Part shown: piece after piece, positions 53,247 to 62,767 of the stretch
How positions within the stretch are numbered: the stretch's first letter is position 1
Layout: every line of letters starts with the position of its first letter
DNA from: Peptoniphilaceae bacterium
Lineage (GTDB): Bacteria; Bacillota; Clostridia; Tissierellales; Peptoniphilaceae
DNA length: 64,000 nt
Assembly: GCA_022779285.1 (NCBI GenBank)
Contig: JALFST010000024.1
Span: 54,772 to 118,771, forward strand
Direction: 5' to 3'
The notes under the pieces: generated by a model
Database searches by the model: none
What the model was told of the DNA's origin: nothing
What the model saw: only the letters and a program-made list of their open reading frames with translations
Made by a program: the position numbers and the translations under genes

Positions 53247-53278
53247 GGCAGTCCCGAATTTCGGGGACTGCCGGTTTT
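53247..53278. terminator. Bidirectional terminator between cassette B and uraA
   Basis: GGCAGTCCCGA and TCGGGGACTGCC pair around ATT, with a T-run on the plus side (GGTTTTCT). Confidence 0.75.
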
Positions 53279-53300
53279 CTATCTATTGATTGCAAGTGAA

Positions 53301-54671
53301 TTATTCAGCGCTTTCTCCATGACCTTCCAACGTGGTATCGGTGCCTGAGAAATCTACGCCCGTTTCCTTCGGAGCGTCTTCCCGGAATACATAATCCTTT
53401 CCGGGGAGCAAAGCATTGAGAAGAATGCCGACGATGGCGGCAATTGCCAGTCCTGAAAGCTTGATCGTCACTCCGGCGATCGTAAAGGAGATGCCGGGGA
53501 CGGAGCCGGTAAAGCCCAGCGCACATACAAAGATGGCGGCGGCAACGATCAGGTTTCTGCTCTTTGTGAAATCAATCTGATTTTCTACGAGGTTGCGAAC
53601 ACCGACCGACGAAATCATTCCATAGAGAATGAGTGATACACCGCCGATGACAGAGATCGGAATGGAGCGGATCACCTCGCTGACAACGGGAAAGAACGAG
53701 AGGATAATGGCAAAGACGGCGGCAAGGCGCATGGCACGAGGGTCATAGACGCGGGTCAGGACAAGCACACCTGTATTTTCACCATAAGTGGTATTGGCAG
53801 GACCTCCGACAATGGATGCCATAGATGTGGCAAGACCGTCTCCTAATAATGTGCGGTGCAGGCCGGGATCCTGGATATAATTGCGCCCGACGGTTGCGGA
53901 AATGGCGGTGATGTCTCCAATATGCTCCATCATTGTCGCCAGAGAAATCGGGACAATGGAAATAATTGCACTGATATCGAATTTCATAAAGTTTTGCGGC
54001 TTGATCGGAGAACCTATAATGTGTGCGGCTGCTACGGAAGAGAAATCTACCTCATGCATCAGAAGCGCAACGACATATCCTCCGAGAACTCCTAAAATAA
54101 TGGGGATAATTTTCATCATCCCCTTGCCCCAGATATTAAAATAAACGACAATGGCGATTGCCGAAAGAGCAACAATCCAGTTTGTCGAGGCATTGGCAAT
54201 GGCAGAGGGAGCAAGCGTGAGTCCGATCGATACAATAATGGGCCCTGTTACGACCGGTGGGAAAAAGCGCATCACTTTTTTGACACCGAAGAATTTTATA
54301 AACGCGGCAAGGACGACATAGACAAGTCCCGCAAAGAAAACGCCGCCGCTTGCATAAGGAAGCATCTTGGAGTTCGCCATCCCGTCCACCATCGGGGCAA
54401 CGGCGGCATAGCCGCCAAGAAATGCGAATGAGGAACCAAGAAAGGCCGGTACTTTTCCCTTTGTTATCAGATGAAATAACAAGGTACCAAGCCCGGCCAT
54501 AAGAAGAGTGGTGGAAATATCAAGTCCTGTAAGAAGCGGAACAAGAACGGTTGCGCCAAACATTGCGAATAAATGCTGCAATCCCAATAATCCGCGTGCG
54601 GCAATGGGTAGCTTACGAATATCCCAAATAGGCTCGTTGCCCAGCTTGTTGCGTGCTTTTTGATCTGTCAT
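53301..54671 (-). CDS. uraA: Uracil permease
   Basis: A 456-residue NCS2-family uracil:H+ symporter. ARGLLGLQHLFAMFGATVLVPL at the N-terminus and GGPANTTYGENTGVLVLTRVYD (with the Glu of the substrate site) are diagnostic of UraA/PyrP. It has about 14 membrane segments. It complements the de novo pyr operon by salvage. It is monocistronic with its own promoter. No PyrR-binding attenuator was recognised in the 70-base leader. Confidence 0.94.
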   Translation of the reverse strand: MTDQKARNKLGNEPIWDIRKLPIAARGLLGLQHLFAMFGATVLVPLLTGLDISTTLLMAGLGTLLFHLITKGKVPAFLGSSFAFLGGYAAVAPMVDGMANSKMLPYASGGVFFAGLVYVVLAAFIKFFGVKKVMRFFPPVVTGPIIVSIGLTLAPSAIANASTNWIVALSAIAIVVYFNIWGKGMMKIIPIILGVLGGYVVALLMHEVDFSSVAAAHIIGSPIKPQNFMKFDISAIISIVPISLATMMEHIGDITAISATVGRNYIQDPGLHRTLLGDGLATSMASIVGGPANTTYGENTGVLVLTRVYDPRAMRLAAVFAIILSFFPVVSEVIRSIPISVIGGVSLILYGMISSVGVRNLVENQIDFTKSRNLIVAAAIFVCALGFTGSVPGISFTIAGVTIKLSGLAIAAIVGILLNALLPGKDYVFREDAPKETGVDFSGTDTTLEGHGESAE

Positions 54672-54742
54672 AAAGACTCCCTTCTATCAGCCATCGTGTC
54701 TCGGCAGCCCTATGCTGCTGAGAGGAAGGCAAAATTTCCATT

Positions 54743-54770
54743 ATTATACCGAAAAATGTGTCATATGCAA
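54743..54770 (-). promoter_or_regulatory. Promoter of uraA
   Basis: On the minus strand TTGCAT (complement of 54765-54770), 16-base spacer, TATAAT (complement of 54743-54748). Confidence 0.65.
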
Positions 54771-54853
54771 AACTTTTTTTGAGAAAATCAGGATGGGTCA
54801 AGAACGAAATCAGGGGTATGAAGTGAATTGCAGAGTAAATTATGGAGGCGGCA

Positions 54854-55783
54854 ATGAATACACAACAGCGTGAAGAATTATTACGTGGTGCCTACGGAGT
54901 TGTTACGGAGGCGGTGCGTTTTTCGGAGATTACAACCTTCCATCTTGGAGGACCTTGTGATCTCATGGTTGAGCCTACGACAGAAAAGGAGTTGATCCGT
55001 GCTGTCCGCTTTCTGAGAGAAGAGCATATCCCGTTTTATGTGGTCGGAAACGGTTCCAACTTATTGGTGCGTGACGGAGGCCTGCCCGGCGTGGTGATTC
55101 GTCTCGGGAAGCGGTATTCCGATGTCATTATCGATGGTACGGGCATTATCGCGCAGGCGGGAGCGCTTTTGAATCATGTAGCGAAGCTGAGCATTCGTGC
55201 AGGCCTGACGGGAATGGAAGACATATCGGGCATTCCGGGCACCGTTGGTGGAGGTGCCATCATGAATGCAGGTGCTTATTCGGGTGAAATGAAGCAGGTC
55301 GTCGATTATGTACGGGCGATCGATACGCAGGGAGAGCTTCGTATTCTGCGAGGCGAGGAAATGGAAATGGGATATCGCACAACGCGCATGATGCGTGAGA
55401 AGATGGTGATTACCGAGGTGCATTTTACGCTACAGGAGGGGGATCCGGATACGATTTGGGCGAGGTACCGTGAAGTAACCGAAAAGAGGACAACAAAGCA
55501 ACCTCTGGAAAAGTATTCGGCAGGCTCCGTATTTAAGAGACCCGCAGGACATTTTGCAGGAAAATTGATTCAGGATGCGGGTCTCAGAGGATATTCGATC
55601 GGAGATGCACAGGTTTCCGAAAAGCATTGCGGGTTTATCGTAAATAACGGCAATGCTACCGCCAAGGAGGTTCTTGGTGTGATTTCCCATGTACAAAAGA
55701 CGGTCAAGGAACGGTTCGGAGTGGATTTGGAGCCGGAGATTCGCATTATCGGCGTGGATACGGAGGAGTCATGCAAGTTGTAA
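54854..55783 (+). CDS. murB: UDP-N-acetylmuramate dehydrogenase
   Basis: A 309-residue type II MurB, the FAD enzyme that reduces UDP-GlcNAc-enolpyruvate in peptidoglycan synthesis. VVGNGSNLLVRDGG, MEDISGIPGTVGGGAIMNAG and SAGSVFKRPAG (with the catalytic Ser) are visible. An ATG at 54842 runs into GGAGG, so the ATG at 54854 is used. It overlaps rapZ by 13 bases. Confidence 0.95.
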   Translation: MNTQQREELLRGAYGVVTEAVRFSEITTFHLGGPCDLMVEPTTEKELIRAVRFLREEHIPFYVVGNGSNLLVRDGGLPGVVIRLGKRYSDVIIDGTGIIAQAGALLNHVAKLSIRAGLTGMEDISGIPGTVGGGAIMNAGAYSGEMKQVVDYVRAIDTQGELRILRGEEMEMGYRTTRMMREKMVITEVHFTLQEGDPDTIWARYREVTEKRTTKQPLEKYSAGSVFKRPAGHFAGKLIQDAGLRGYSIGDAQVSEKHCGFIVNNGNATAKEVLGVISHVQKTVKERFGVDLEPEIRIIGVDTEESCKL

Positions 55784-56631
55784 TTGTAACGGGAATGAGC
55801 GGCGCCGGGAAAAGCACTGCGCTCCATTCCCTGGAGGATATGGGGTTTTATTGTATGGACAACTTTCCCCCTCAGCTCATGATGAACTTTTTGCAATTGG
55901 CGGAGACCTCCACATCGGAGATGTCGCGAATAGCACTCGGCATTGATCTGAGAGGCGGAAATCTTTTCGAAAAAATAAAATCCACAATCGACCTTTTACA
56001 GGCGCAGCACGTCCATGTTCATGTTTTATATTTGGAAGCGACGGACGAGTGCTTGGTACGCCGGTATAAAGAGCTGAGGCGTCCCCATCCCTCGGACAAA
56101 GCAGGAAATATCTTCGATGGAATCCAGCGTGAAAAGTCCATCCTGGCGCCTATTCGTGCGCTTGCGGATACAGTTGTGGATACCACAGGGCTTACTCTCG
56201 GCGAATTTAAGCGGCGCATGGATCAGATTTTCCTTGAAGAAGGGGAACAGTCCAAAATTTTTGTAACGGTGACCTCCTTTGGGTATAAAAACGGAATTTT
56301 GCTGGATGCTGACCTCGTTTTTGATGCCCGATTTTTACCGAATCCGTATTATGTGGCGGAATTGCGTCCCTTGACCGGACGCGATCCGGAGGTGCGTGAC
56401 TATATTTTCGGATACGTACAGACAAAAACATTTTTAGACAAGATCACCGATCTATTGGATTTTTTGCTCCCCTACTATATTCAGGAGGGGAAGAGAACCT
56501 TAACGGTCGGCATCGGCTGCACGGGCGGACGTCATCGTTCGGTGGCGCTGGCGGAGGCCTTAGGCGAGCAGCTCCTTCAGAAAAACTCCCATGTTCTGGT
56601 GACACACCGTGATCAATCCTTGTGGAAATAA
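55771..56631 (+). CDS. rapZ: RapZ/YvcJ-family nucleotide-binding protein
   Basis: A 286-residue P-loop protein: GMSGAGKSTAL at the N-terminus, MDNFPPQLM, RYKELRRPHPS, and the C-terminal IGCTGGRHRSVALAE. In E. coli RapZ tunes GlmS sRNAs; in Bacillus the homologue YvcJ acts in competence and envelope matters. The murB-rapZ-NUDIX-whiA order is similar to that of many Firmicutes. Confidence 0.95.
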   Translation: MQVVIVTGMSGAGKSTALHSLEDMGFYCMDNFPPQLMMNFLQLAETSTSEMSRIALGIDLRGGNLFEKIKSTIDLLQAQHVHVHVLYLEATDECLVRRYKELRRPHPSDKAGNIFDGIQREKSILAPIRALADTVVDTTGLTLGEFKRRMDQIFLEEGEQSKIFVTVTSFGYKNGILLDADLVFDARFLPNPYYVAELRPLTGRDPEVRDYIFGYVQTKTFLDKITDLLDFLLPYYIQEGKRTLTVGIGCTGGRHRSVALAEALGEQLLQKNSHVLVTHRDQSLWK

Positions 56632-56704
56632 TGCCGCTCTCACTGTATAATAAGAATATTAGGGATTGAGGACGGGGATCGTCCACATGAGAAAGGAGAA
56701 GCCG

Positions 56705-57139
56705 ATGAAACAAGTCAGTGCGGGCGGTGTCGTCGTGGACGGCAGCAACGTTCTTGTCTTGCATCGATTCCGAGGCGACTGGGTTTTGCCCAAGGGTCGT
56801 GTCGAATCGGGCGAAACATTGGAAGATACGGCTCTCCGTGAGGTGCAGGAGGAAAGCGGAATCGAGGGAAGGATCATAAAATATCTCGGTTTTGTAAGAT
56901 ACAACTATACACAGCCAGGCGGGGAGGAAGTCCACAAGACTGTGCATTACTACACCATGACTCCTACGGGAGGTGTTGCAGCTCCTCAACGTGAGGAAGG
57001 GTTTTGCGAATCGGTATTTATGCCTTGGAAAAAGGCGACAAAGCTTCTCCGACATGAATCGGAGCGCAATATGGTGAGAAATGCCTTTCAGTGTGGTTAT
57101 ACAAACAAGGGGAAATTTTCTCATAGAAAGATGTCATGA
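56705..57139 (+). CDS. NUDIX hydrolase (YvcI-like position)
   Basis: A 144-residue NUDIX protein with the full box GRVESGETLEDTALREVQEESGI. It lies where yvcI-type genes occur next to yvcJ, but here it stands between rapZ and whiA. WVLPKGRVE and the small size resemble the diadenosine-polyphosphate/MutT group; the substrate is not predictable. The ATG at 56705 follows AAAGGAG by 6 bases. It overlaps whiA by 4 bases. Confidence 0.9.
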   Translation: MKQVSAGGVVVDGSNVLVLHRFRGDWVLPKGRVESGETLEDTALREVQEESGIEGRIIKYLGFVRYNYTQPGGEEVHKTVHYYTMTPTGGVAAPQREEGFCESVFMPWKKATKLLRHESERNMVRNAFQCGYTNKGKFSHRKMS

Positions 57140-58080
57140 GCTATTCTTCTGAAACAAAAAAGGAATTGAGTCAGATTCCGACATCTTCAAAAATTGAGGC
57201 TTTGTTGGAATTGTCGGCGATGGCGCGCATGAACGCATCCCTCGTGCTCAATCACGAGGGTGTGCAATTACGTCTTTTTTCAGAGAATCGGGAGGTAATT
57301 TTGCGCGTGGCTTCGCTTGCTCATTTTCTATATGGCGTGAAGCTTACAGTTTACACACAGCAAAACGAGCAGCTTCAAAAAACGCCTATTTTTTTTGTCC
57401 TTTTAGCGGAGAGCGAGGTCAATCAATTGCTTGCGCAAAGCGGTATGGATCTTATGGGCAATGTTACGGAGGCGGAGGGTCGAATTTTAGGCAGACTGTC
57501 TACGGAGAGAAATGCCAAGGCCTATCTTCGTGGCGCATTTCTTGCTTCGGGCTCCGTTGTGGATCCGGAAAAATCTTATCATTTGGAGATTCTTGCCGGA
57601 AATGACCTTGACTGTAATATATTAAAGCACGTTTTTCAGGAGCTTCAGCTGCCGATCAAGCGTATGCGGCGGAGAGATGCTACCGTTTTTTATTTAAAGG
57701 ATTCTGAAACGATTTCCGATTTTTTAATTTCAGTAGGAGCGACCGGAGCCATGCTCAAGCTGGAAAATGTAAAGGCAAAAAAAGAACTGCGCAATGATAT
57801 TAATCGAGCAGCCAATGCGGAAACGGCAAATCTGGACAAGCAATATGCCGCATCGGTAAGACAGCTGGAGGCCATTCATAAAATCGACAAACAAATCGGC
57901 TTGAATCATATTGCGGAGACGTTGCGATCTGTGGCGGAGGCTCGATTGGCGCACCCCTCTATGAATCTTCGGGAGTTGGGGGAAAGCATGGATCCGCCGG
58001 TTGGAAAATCGGGAGTCAATCACCGAATGCAGCGTATTATCAATATGGCAGAGGACCTGGAGGATTCTAATGAAAAATAA
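57136..58080 (+). CDS. whiA: Cell division/sporulation regulator WhiA
   Basis: A 314-residue WhiA: N-terminal LAGLIDADG-like homing endonuclease fold without nuclease activity (AYLRGAFLASGSVVDPEKSYHLEI) and C-terminal helix-turn-helix (NLRELGESMDPPVGKSGVNHR). It acts in cell division and chromosome segregation. It normally follows yvcK, which is absent here. The end overlaps the LCP gene by 11 bases. Confidence 0.96.
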   Translation: MSYSSETKKELSQIPTSSKIEALLELSAMARMNASLVLNHEGVQLRLFSENREVILRVASLAHFLYGVKLTVYTQQNEQLQKTPIFFVLLAESEVNQLLAQSGMDLMGNVTEAEGRILGRLSTERNAKAYLRGAFLASGSVVDPEKSYHLEILAGNDLDCNILKHVFQELQLPIKRMRRRDATVFYLKDSETISDFLISVGATGAMLKLENVKAKKELRNDINRAANAETANLDKQYAASVRQLEAIHKIDKQIGLNHIAETLRSVAEARLAHPSMNLRELGESMDPPVGKSGVNHRMQRIINMAEDLEDSNEK

Positions 58081-59329
58081 TTCAGATGAGACAGAGCGTA
58101 TCAGCCGCGCAGATCTTCGAAAAGCCTGGAATGCGGATCAGAGCCGCAGACAAAAGTCGGATCCGTGGGCATCGTCTCAAGAAGACGGAATTTCGGACGA
58201 AGAGCAGCGCCCTTCCGGCAGGAAGGAACGGATGCAGTCATCACGTGAGGAAGCGCTCAATGCATTTTCGAGAGAAGACGAGCGGACACAGCAGGCTCAT
58301 GCGGCAGCATCCGGTCAAGGCCGATCGGATTCTGCGAAATGGCGCTATGCAAATCGTGGAGATGAGACGTATCGCAGAGAAGGCGATCCGGCATATGAGA
58401 TTCCGCATCACGGGAATCAAAAAAATACCGGGTCTAAAAAAAAGAAAAAATCGTGTCTGGGGCGCATCGTTAAGATCTTACTCCTGCTTTTGATTCTTTC
58501 ATTTGGAATTGCGGCGATCTATTTAGGCATGTGGGATCAGAAGAAGAAAGAGCTTCCGGTTCCGGCAGAGGCGGATGGCAATATTCTCAACCCCGTACAT
58601 GGTGATCTTGTATTCCTGCTTGCAGGTGTGGACGACACGGGCGCAGGTCAGCCGCAGCGCACCGACACACTCATGCTTTTCCGTGTCAATTTATACACGG
58701 GATCCATTCGAGGCCTTTCGATTCCTCGAGATACGCGTGTATATGTGAACGGTTCTCTGGACAAGGTAAATCATGCGCATGCGTATGGCGGAATTGAGCT
58801 CACCATGAAAACACTCCGAGACTTTCTTGGCATTGATCTGGATTATTATATGGAGATCGATTTCGGAACGGTCACCGCCATGATTGACGCTGCAGGAGGT
58901 GTCGTCTATGATGTACCGGAGGATGCGCAGCCTGTAGAAGGCGAGATTTTCACTACGGGCGAGCACCGCATGATGGGAGAAGAATCGCTGAGCTTCCTGC
59001 GCCACCGTCAGGGATATAAAATGGGCGATTTGGGACGCGTCAATGCGCAGCAGGAATTTATGAAGTCCGCGATGAAACAGATCCTTTCGCCGAAAAATTT
59101 CTTGCGGTATCCGATGATTCTGGACGCCTTTGTGAACAATGCGAAAACCAATATTCCGGCTCTGCCGATATTGCCCAAAGCGCCCATAACCTTGATGGGC
59201 GTGATGCTTCGGGATGCGGATATTCAAACCATCCCCGGAGAGGGCAAATATATCGACGGAGTCAGCTACTATGTTCCTGATTCCAAAGGAACGCTCGCGC
59301 TTGTCGATGAGATCTTCGGCTCAAAATAA
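58070..59329 (+). CDS. LytR-CpsA-Psr family protein
   Basis: A 419-residue membrane protein that by family transfers anionic polymers from lipid carriers to peptidoglycan. Residues 1-128 are a long hydrophilic, charged cytoplasmic part ending in KKKKK; residues ~131-152 form the membrane anchor; the LCP domain follows with QRTDTLMLFRVN, SIPRDTRVYV (conserved Arg) and FLRHRQGYKMGDLGR. The cytoplasmic tail is longer than usual and may be a target for regulation. The ATG at 58070 follows GGAGG. Confidence 0.93.
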   Translation: MKNNSDETERISRADLRKAWNADQSRRQKSDPWASSQEDGISDEEQRPSGRKERMQSSREEALNAFSREDERTQQAHAAASGQGRSDSAKWRYANRGDETYRREGDPAYEIPHHGNQKNTGSKKKKKSCLGRIVKILLLLLILSFGIAAIYLGMWDQKKKELPVPAEADGNILNPVHGDLVFLLAGVDDTGAGQPQRTDTLMLFRVNLYTGSIRGLSIPRDTRVYVNGSLDKVNHAHAYGGIELTMKTLRDFLGIDLDYYMEIDFGTVTAMIDAAGGVVYDVPEDAQPVEGEIFTTGEHRMMGEESLSFLRHRQGYKMGDLGRVNAQQEFMKSAMKQILSPKNFLRYPMILDAFVNNAKTNIPALPILPKAPITLMGVMLRDADIQTIPGEGKYIDGVSYYVPDSKGTLALVDEIFGSK

Positions 59330-59359
59330 CATTTTTCATGAAAAATAGTGGAGGAAATT

Positions 59360-60208
59360 ATGTCAAAACCATTGCTGTTTCAATCGGATTTCGGGCTTTC
59401 TGACGGAGCTGTCGCCGCGATGAAGGGAGTTGCGTATGGTGTGGATCCCGATCTTTCCATCTTTGATTTAACTCATGAAATCCCTCAATTTGACGTTTGG
59501 GAGGGTTCCTATCGTCTTTTACAGACGGTTCCCTATTGGCCGGAAAACACCGTATTTGTCAGTGTTGTGGATCCTGGCGTGGGGACGGATCGAAAAAGCG
59601 TTGTGGCACGTACTCAGGGCAACCAGTTTATTGTAACGCCGGATAACGGTACGCTGACGCATTTGAAAAAACATGTAGGAATCGTGGAAATTCGGGAAAT
59701 TGATGAAAATGTAAATCGCCTTCCGAATTCCGGAGAGAGTTATACTTTTCACGGGCGCGATGTTTATGCATATACGGGAGCACGTCTGGCAGCAGGGGTA
59801 ATCGCTTTTGAGGAGGTCGGACCTCTCTTGCCGGTGGACAACATTCAAGTGCTGTATAATCCGGATCCGACAATGGAAAATGACTGCATTTCCGGCACAA
59901 TCGATGTACAGGATGTACGTTACGGAAGCCTTTGGAGCAATATTCCGCGTTCCCTTTTCCTCAAGCTTGGCGTCAAGCCGGGAGAAGCGGTGCGTGTATC
60001 GATTTCCAATATGCGCAAAACCTTCTATGAGCACAATGTTGTTTATGCGCGCAGCTTTGCGCAGGTGTCCATCGGTGAGCCGCTGATCTACATCAACAGT
60101 CTGGACAATGTAGGTCTTGCTATCAATTTAGGGAATTTCTCAAGAGCATATAATATCGGCAAAGGAACCGACTGGCAGATGACACTTAGGAAAGTGGAGG
60201 AAAAATAG
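59360..60208 (+). CDS. S-adenosyl-L-methionine hydrolase (adenosine-forming), DUF62
   Basis: A 282-residue SAM hydroxide adenosyltransferase family protein. FQSDFGLSDGAVAAMKG, FVSVVDPGVGTDRKS, TPDNGTLTHL and FHGRDVYA are the family motifs (the Asp-Arg-His triad that activates water). It splits SAM to adenosine and methionine. A GTG at 59348 overlaps GGAGG, so the ATG at 59360 is used. It is followed after 1 base by the ECF ATPase gene, so the product or its parts may be the transported substrate. Confidence 0.9.
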   Translation: MSKPLLFQSDFGLSDGAVAAMKGVAYGVDPDLSIFDLTHEIPQFDVWEGSYRLLQTVPYWPENTVFVSVVDPGVGTDRKSVVARTQGNQFIVTPDNGTLTHLKKHVGIVEIREIDENVNRLPNSGESYTFHGRDVYAYTGARLAAGVIAFEEVGPLLPVDNIQVLYNPDPTMENDCISGTIDVQDVRYGSLWSNIPRSLFLKLGVKPGEAVRVSISNMRKTFYEHNVVYARSFAQVSIGEPLIYINSLDNVGLAINLGNFSRAYNIGKGTDWQMTLRKVEEK

Positions 60209-60209
60209 A

Positions 60210-61946
60210 TTGCAGGGTTTTGATCAGGACGCGCCGGCCGTTCAAATGGACCATTTTACTTTTCAATATTTTTCTCAGCAGGATCCGACTTTATATGACA
60301 TCACGCTATCCATTCCCAGAGGGCAAAAGGTGTTGATCGTGGGAGCGAGCGGAAGCGGAAAGAGCACGATCGGCAGTGCGATTAACGGGTTGATTCCGCA
60401 AACCTATGATGGGAATCTGACAGGGACGATTTCCTTATTGGGAAACGATGTGACGCAAGCAAGCATCTTCGAACGCTCAAGGGCGGTCGGCACCGTTCTT
60501 CAGGATACGGATGCGCAGTTTGTAGGCCTGACCGTGGGAGAAGATATCGCTTTTTCTCTGGAGAATGATTGTGTACCTCAGCCGGAAATGAAGGAAAAAG
60601 TCAAGCGCGTAGCAGCTGCAGTCGATTTGACAAAGCTGCTGGAGCAATCCCCGTTTGAGTTGTCCGGTGGGCAGAAGCAGCGGGTATCCTTTGCGGGAGT
60701 CATGGTCAACGATGCGGAGATTTTACTTTTTGACGAACCCTTGGCCAATTTGGATCCGATGACGGGCAAGCAAGCCATTGAGCTCATAGACGAGATCTGG
60801 AAGAAAGAAAAGAAGACGGTGATCATTATTGAACATCGTTTGGAGGACGTGCTGCACAGACCGGTGGACCGCGTGCTCGTGATATCCAAGGGGCGCATTG
60901 TGGCGGATCTTTCTCCGGACGCACTCATGTCTACCAGTCTGTTACAGGAGCTGGGCATTCGCGAGCCGCTCTATGTTACCGCGTTAAAAAGAGCAGGCGT
61001 GAGGGTAACGCCGCAGCTGCACGCCGGACGTCTTGATACCCTGGAGATCGATCCTGTTCGCGAGGCGCTTCAGAAGTGGTTTCAGAGCTCGCCGCCTCAG
61101 CATGCAAAACAGGATCGTCCTATTCAGCTGGAAGTTTCTCATTTACATTTTTCGTATAGTGCGGGAAAGGACACGCTGCATGATGTGTCCTTTGCAATTC
61201 GTGAAGGAGAAATGGCAGCCCTGGTCGGCACCAACGGCGCCGGGAAATCCACGCTGGCTCGATTGATCTGCGGAATGCTGACGCCTCAAAAGGGCACAAT
61301 CTCCTTTTACGGAAAAGATCTTGCCGACCAGACCATTCATGAACGCGGACAATATATCGGCTACGTGATGCAGAACCCGAATCAGATGATTTCCAAGCCG
61401 ATGATCTATGATGAGGTTGCTTTCGGATTACGAAATCGCGGCTTATCGGAAGAAGAGATTCGTCCTCGTGTGGAAGATGCCTTGCGTATTTGCGGACTGT
61501 ATCCGTTTCGCTCATGGCCGGTGGGCGTCTTGAGCTTCGGGCAAAAAAAACGCGTTACCATTGCTTCCGTTTTAGTCATGGGCCCAAAGCTTCTGATTTT
61601 GGATGAGCCGACGGCCGGACAGGATTACCGCCATTATACGGAAATCATGGAATTCTTACGTTCGCTCAATAGAAGAGGTACAACAATTGTCATGGTAACG
61701 CATGACATGCATCTCATGCTCGAATACACGACACATGCTATCGTTCTTTCTGACGGGAAGGTGGTTGCAGATCGCAGCTGCGTGGAGGTCCTCACCGATC
61801 CCGAGGTTTGCCGAGCGGCAAATTTACGGGTGACATCGCTCTATGAATTGGCGAAAAAAGTGGGTCTTCCGCCTACGGAATTTGCGCAGCGCTTTATCGA
61901 CGAGGAGGAAGAATGCGATGCAGGCCAATCTGTTTCAGACCATTGA
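60210..61946 (+). CDS. ECF transporter ATPase, two ABC domains in one chain
   Basis: A 578-residue duplicated ATPase (YkoD/CbiO type). Domain 1: GASGSGKST, LSGGQKQRVSF, ILLFDEPLANLD. Domain 2 from about residue 305: GTNGAGKST, LSFGQKKRVTI, LLILDEPTAGQD. The start is TTG at 60210, 9 bases after GGAGG. It overlaps ecfT by 29 bases. Together with the next two genes it forms a complete dedicated energy-coupling factor transporter. Confidence 0.93.
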   Translation: MQGFDQDAPAVQMDHFTFQYFSQQDPTLYDITLSIPRGQKVLIVGASGSGKSTIGSAINGLIPQTYDGNLTGTISLLGNDVTQASIFERSRAVGTVLQDTDAQFVGLTVGEDIAFSLENDCVPQPEMKEKVKRVAAAVDLTKLLEQSPFELSGGQKQRVSFAGVMVNDAEILLFDEPLANLDPMTGKQAIELIDEIWKKEKKTVIIIEHRLEDVLHRPVDRVLVISKGRIVADLSPDALMSTSLLQELGIREPLYVTALKRAGVRVTPQLHAGRLDTLEIDPVREALQKWFQSSPPQHAKQDRPIQLEVSHLHFSYSAGKDTLHDVSFAIREGEMAALVGTNGAGKSTLARLICGMLTPQKGTISFYGKDLADQTIHERGQYIGYVMQNPNQMISKPMIYDEVAFGLRNRGLSEEEIRPRVEDALRICGLYPFRSWPVGVLSFGQKKRVTIASVLVMGPKLLILDEPTAGQDYRHYTEIMEFLRSLNRRGTTIVMVTHDMHLMLEYTTHAIVLSDGKVVADRSCVEVLTDPEVCRAANLRVTSLYELAKKVGLPPTEFAQRFIDEEEECDAGQSVSDH

Positions 61947-62754
61947 AAAGAATAATTTTATTACTCGACTTTCCGGGGTGACAAAGCTCATCACTTTTTT
62001 GGCGCTCACCTTTGGAGTCATGTTTTCCTTTGACCTGAGGTATATTTTAGCTGTATTCCTGTTGTCCCTTATTGTCTTTTTCTTTTCCGGAATCCCTTAT
62101 CGCAAGGTTCGGACGATGCTGATCTATGTGACGGTTTATGTGCTGCTCAACACGGTTTTGACATATTTTTTCAGTCCTCGCTACGGCAATGCGATCTTCG
62201 GAACGGAGCACGTGATTTTTGAGTGGAATCGCTACCTCGTGTTGACGCAGGAGGAGGTCTTTTATCTGATTGTCAAAACGATGAAATATTTTGCGGTGGT
62301 GCCCTTCGGCATTGTCTTCTTTTTTACAACGCAGCCGAGCGAATTCGCTTCCTCGCTGAATCGTGTCGGCGTTTCCTACAAAGCGGCATACGCATTTGCA
62401 CTGACTCTTCGTTATTTTCCGGATATGGTGCGTCAATATCGAGATATTTCAATGGCACAGCAGAGCCGAGGACTGGATCTGTCGCGTAAAGAAAAAATGG
62501 GGAAACGAATCCGGAACACCATGAGCATTCTTGTTCCGCTGATTTTAACAACGCTGAATCGCATTGAAGCCATTACCAACTCTATGGATCTGCGATCCTT
62601 CGGCAAAAATAAAAAAAGAACATGGTATGCGGCGCGCCCGTTGCACACATCAGACTGGCTTTGTATGGCGCTCTGTGGTATGATTTTTCTGATCTCGATC
62701 GTTCTCATTTTTTGGGTCAATCATTCGAGATATTGGAATCCATTTATTTTATGA
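61918..62754 (+). CDS. ECF transporter transmembrane protein EcfT
   Basis: A 278-residue EcfT/CbiQ-type protein with five to six membrane segments. The coupling motifs with Ala-Arg-Gly character appear as QQSRGLDLSRKEKM and ITNSMDLRSFGKNKKR. GAGGAGG lies 9 bases before the ATG at 61918. It ends 13 bases before the S-component gene. Confidence 0.92.
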   Translation: MQANLFQTIEKNNFITRLSGVTKLITFLALTFGVMFSFDLRYILAVFLLSLIVFFFSGIPYRKVRTMLIYVTVYVLLNTVLTYFFSPRYGNAIFGTEHVIFEWNRYLVLTQEEVFYLIVKTMKYFAVVPFGIVFFFTTQPSEFASSLNRVGVSYKAAYAFALTLRYFPDMVRQYRDISMAQQSRGLDLSRKEKMGKRIRNTMSILVPLILTTLNRIEAITNSMDLRSFGKNKKRTWYAARPLHTSDWLCMALCGMIFLISIVLIFWVNHSRYWNPFIL

Positions 62755-62767
62755 TCTGGAGGGACTT

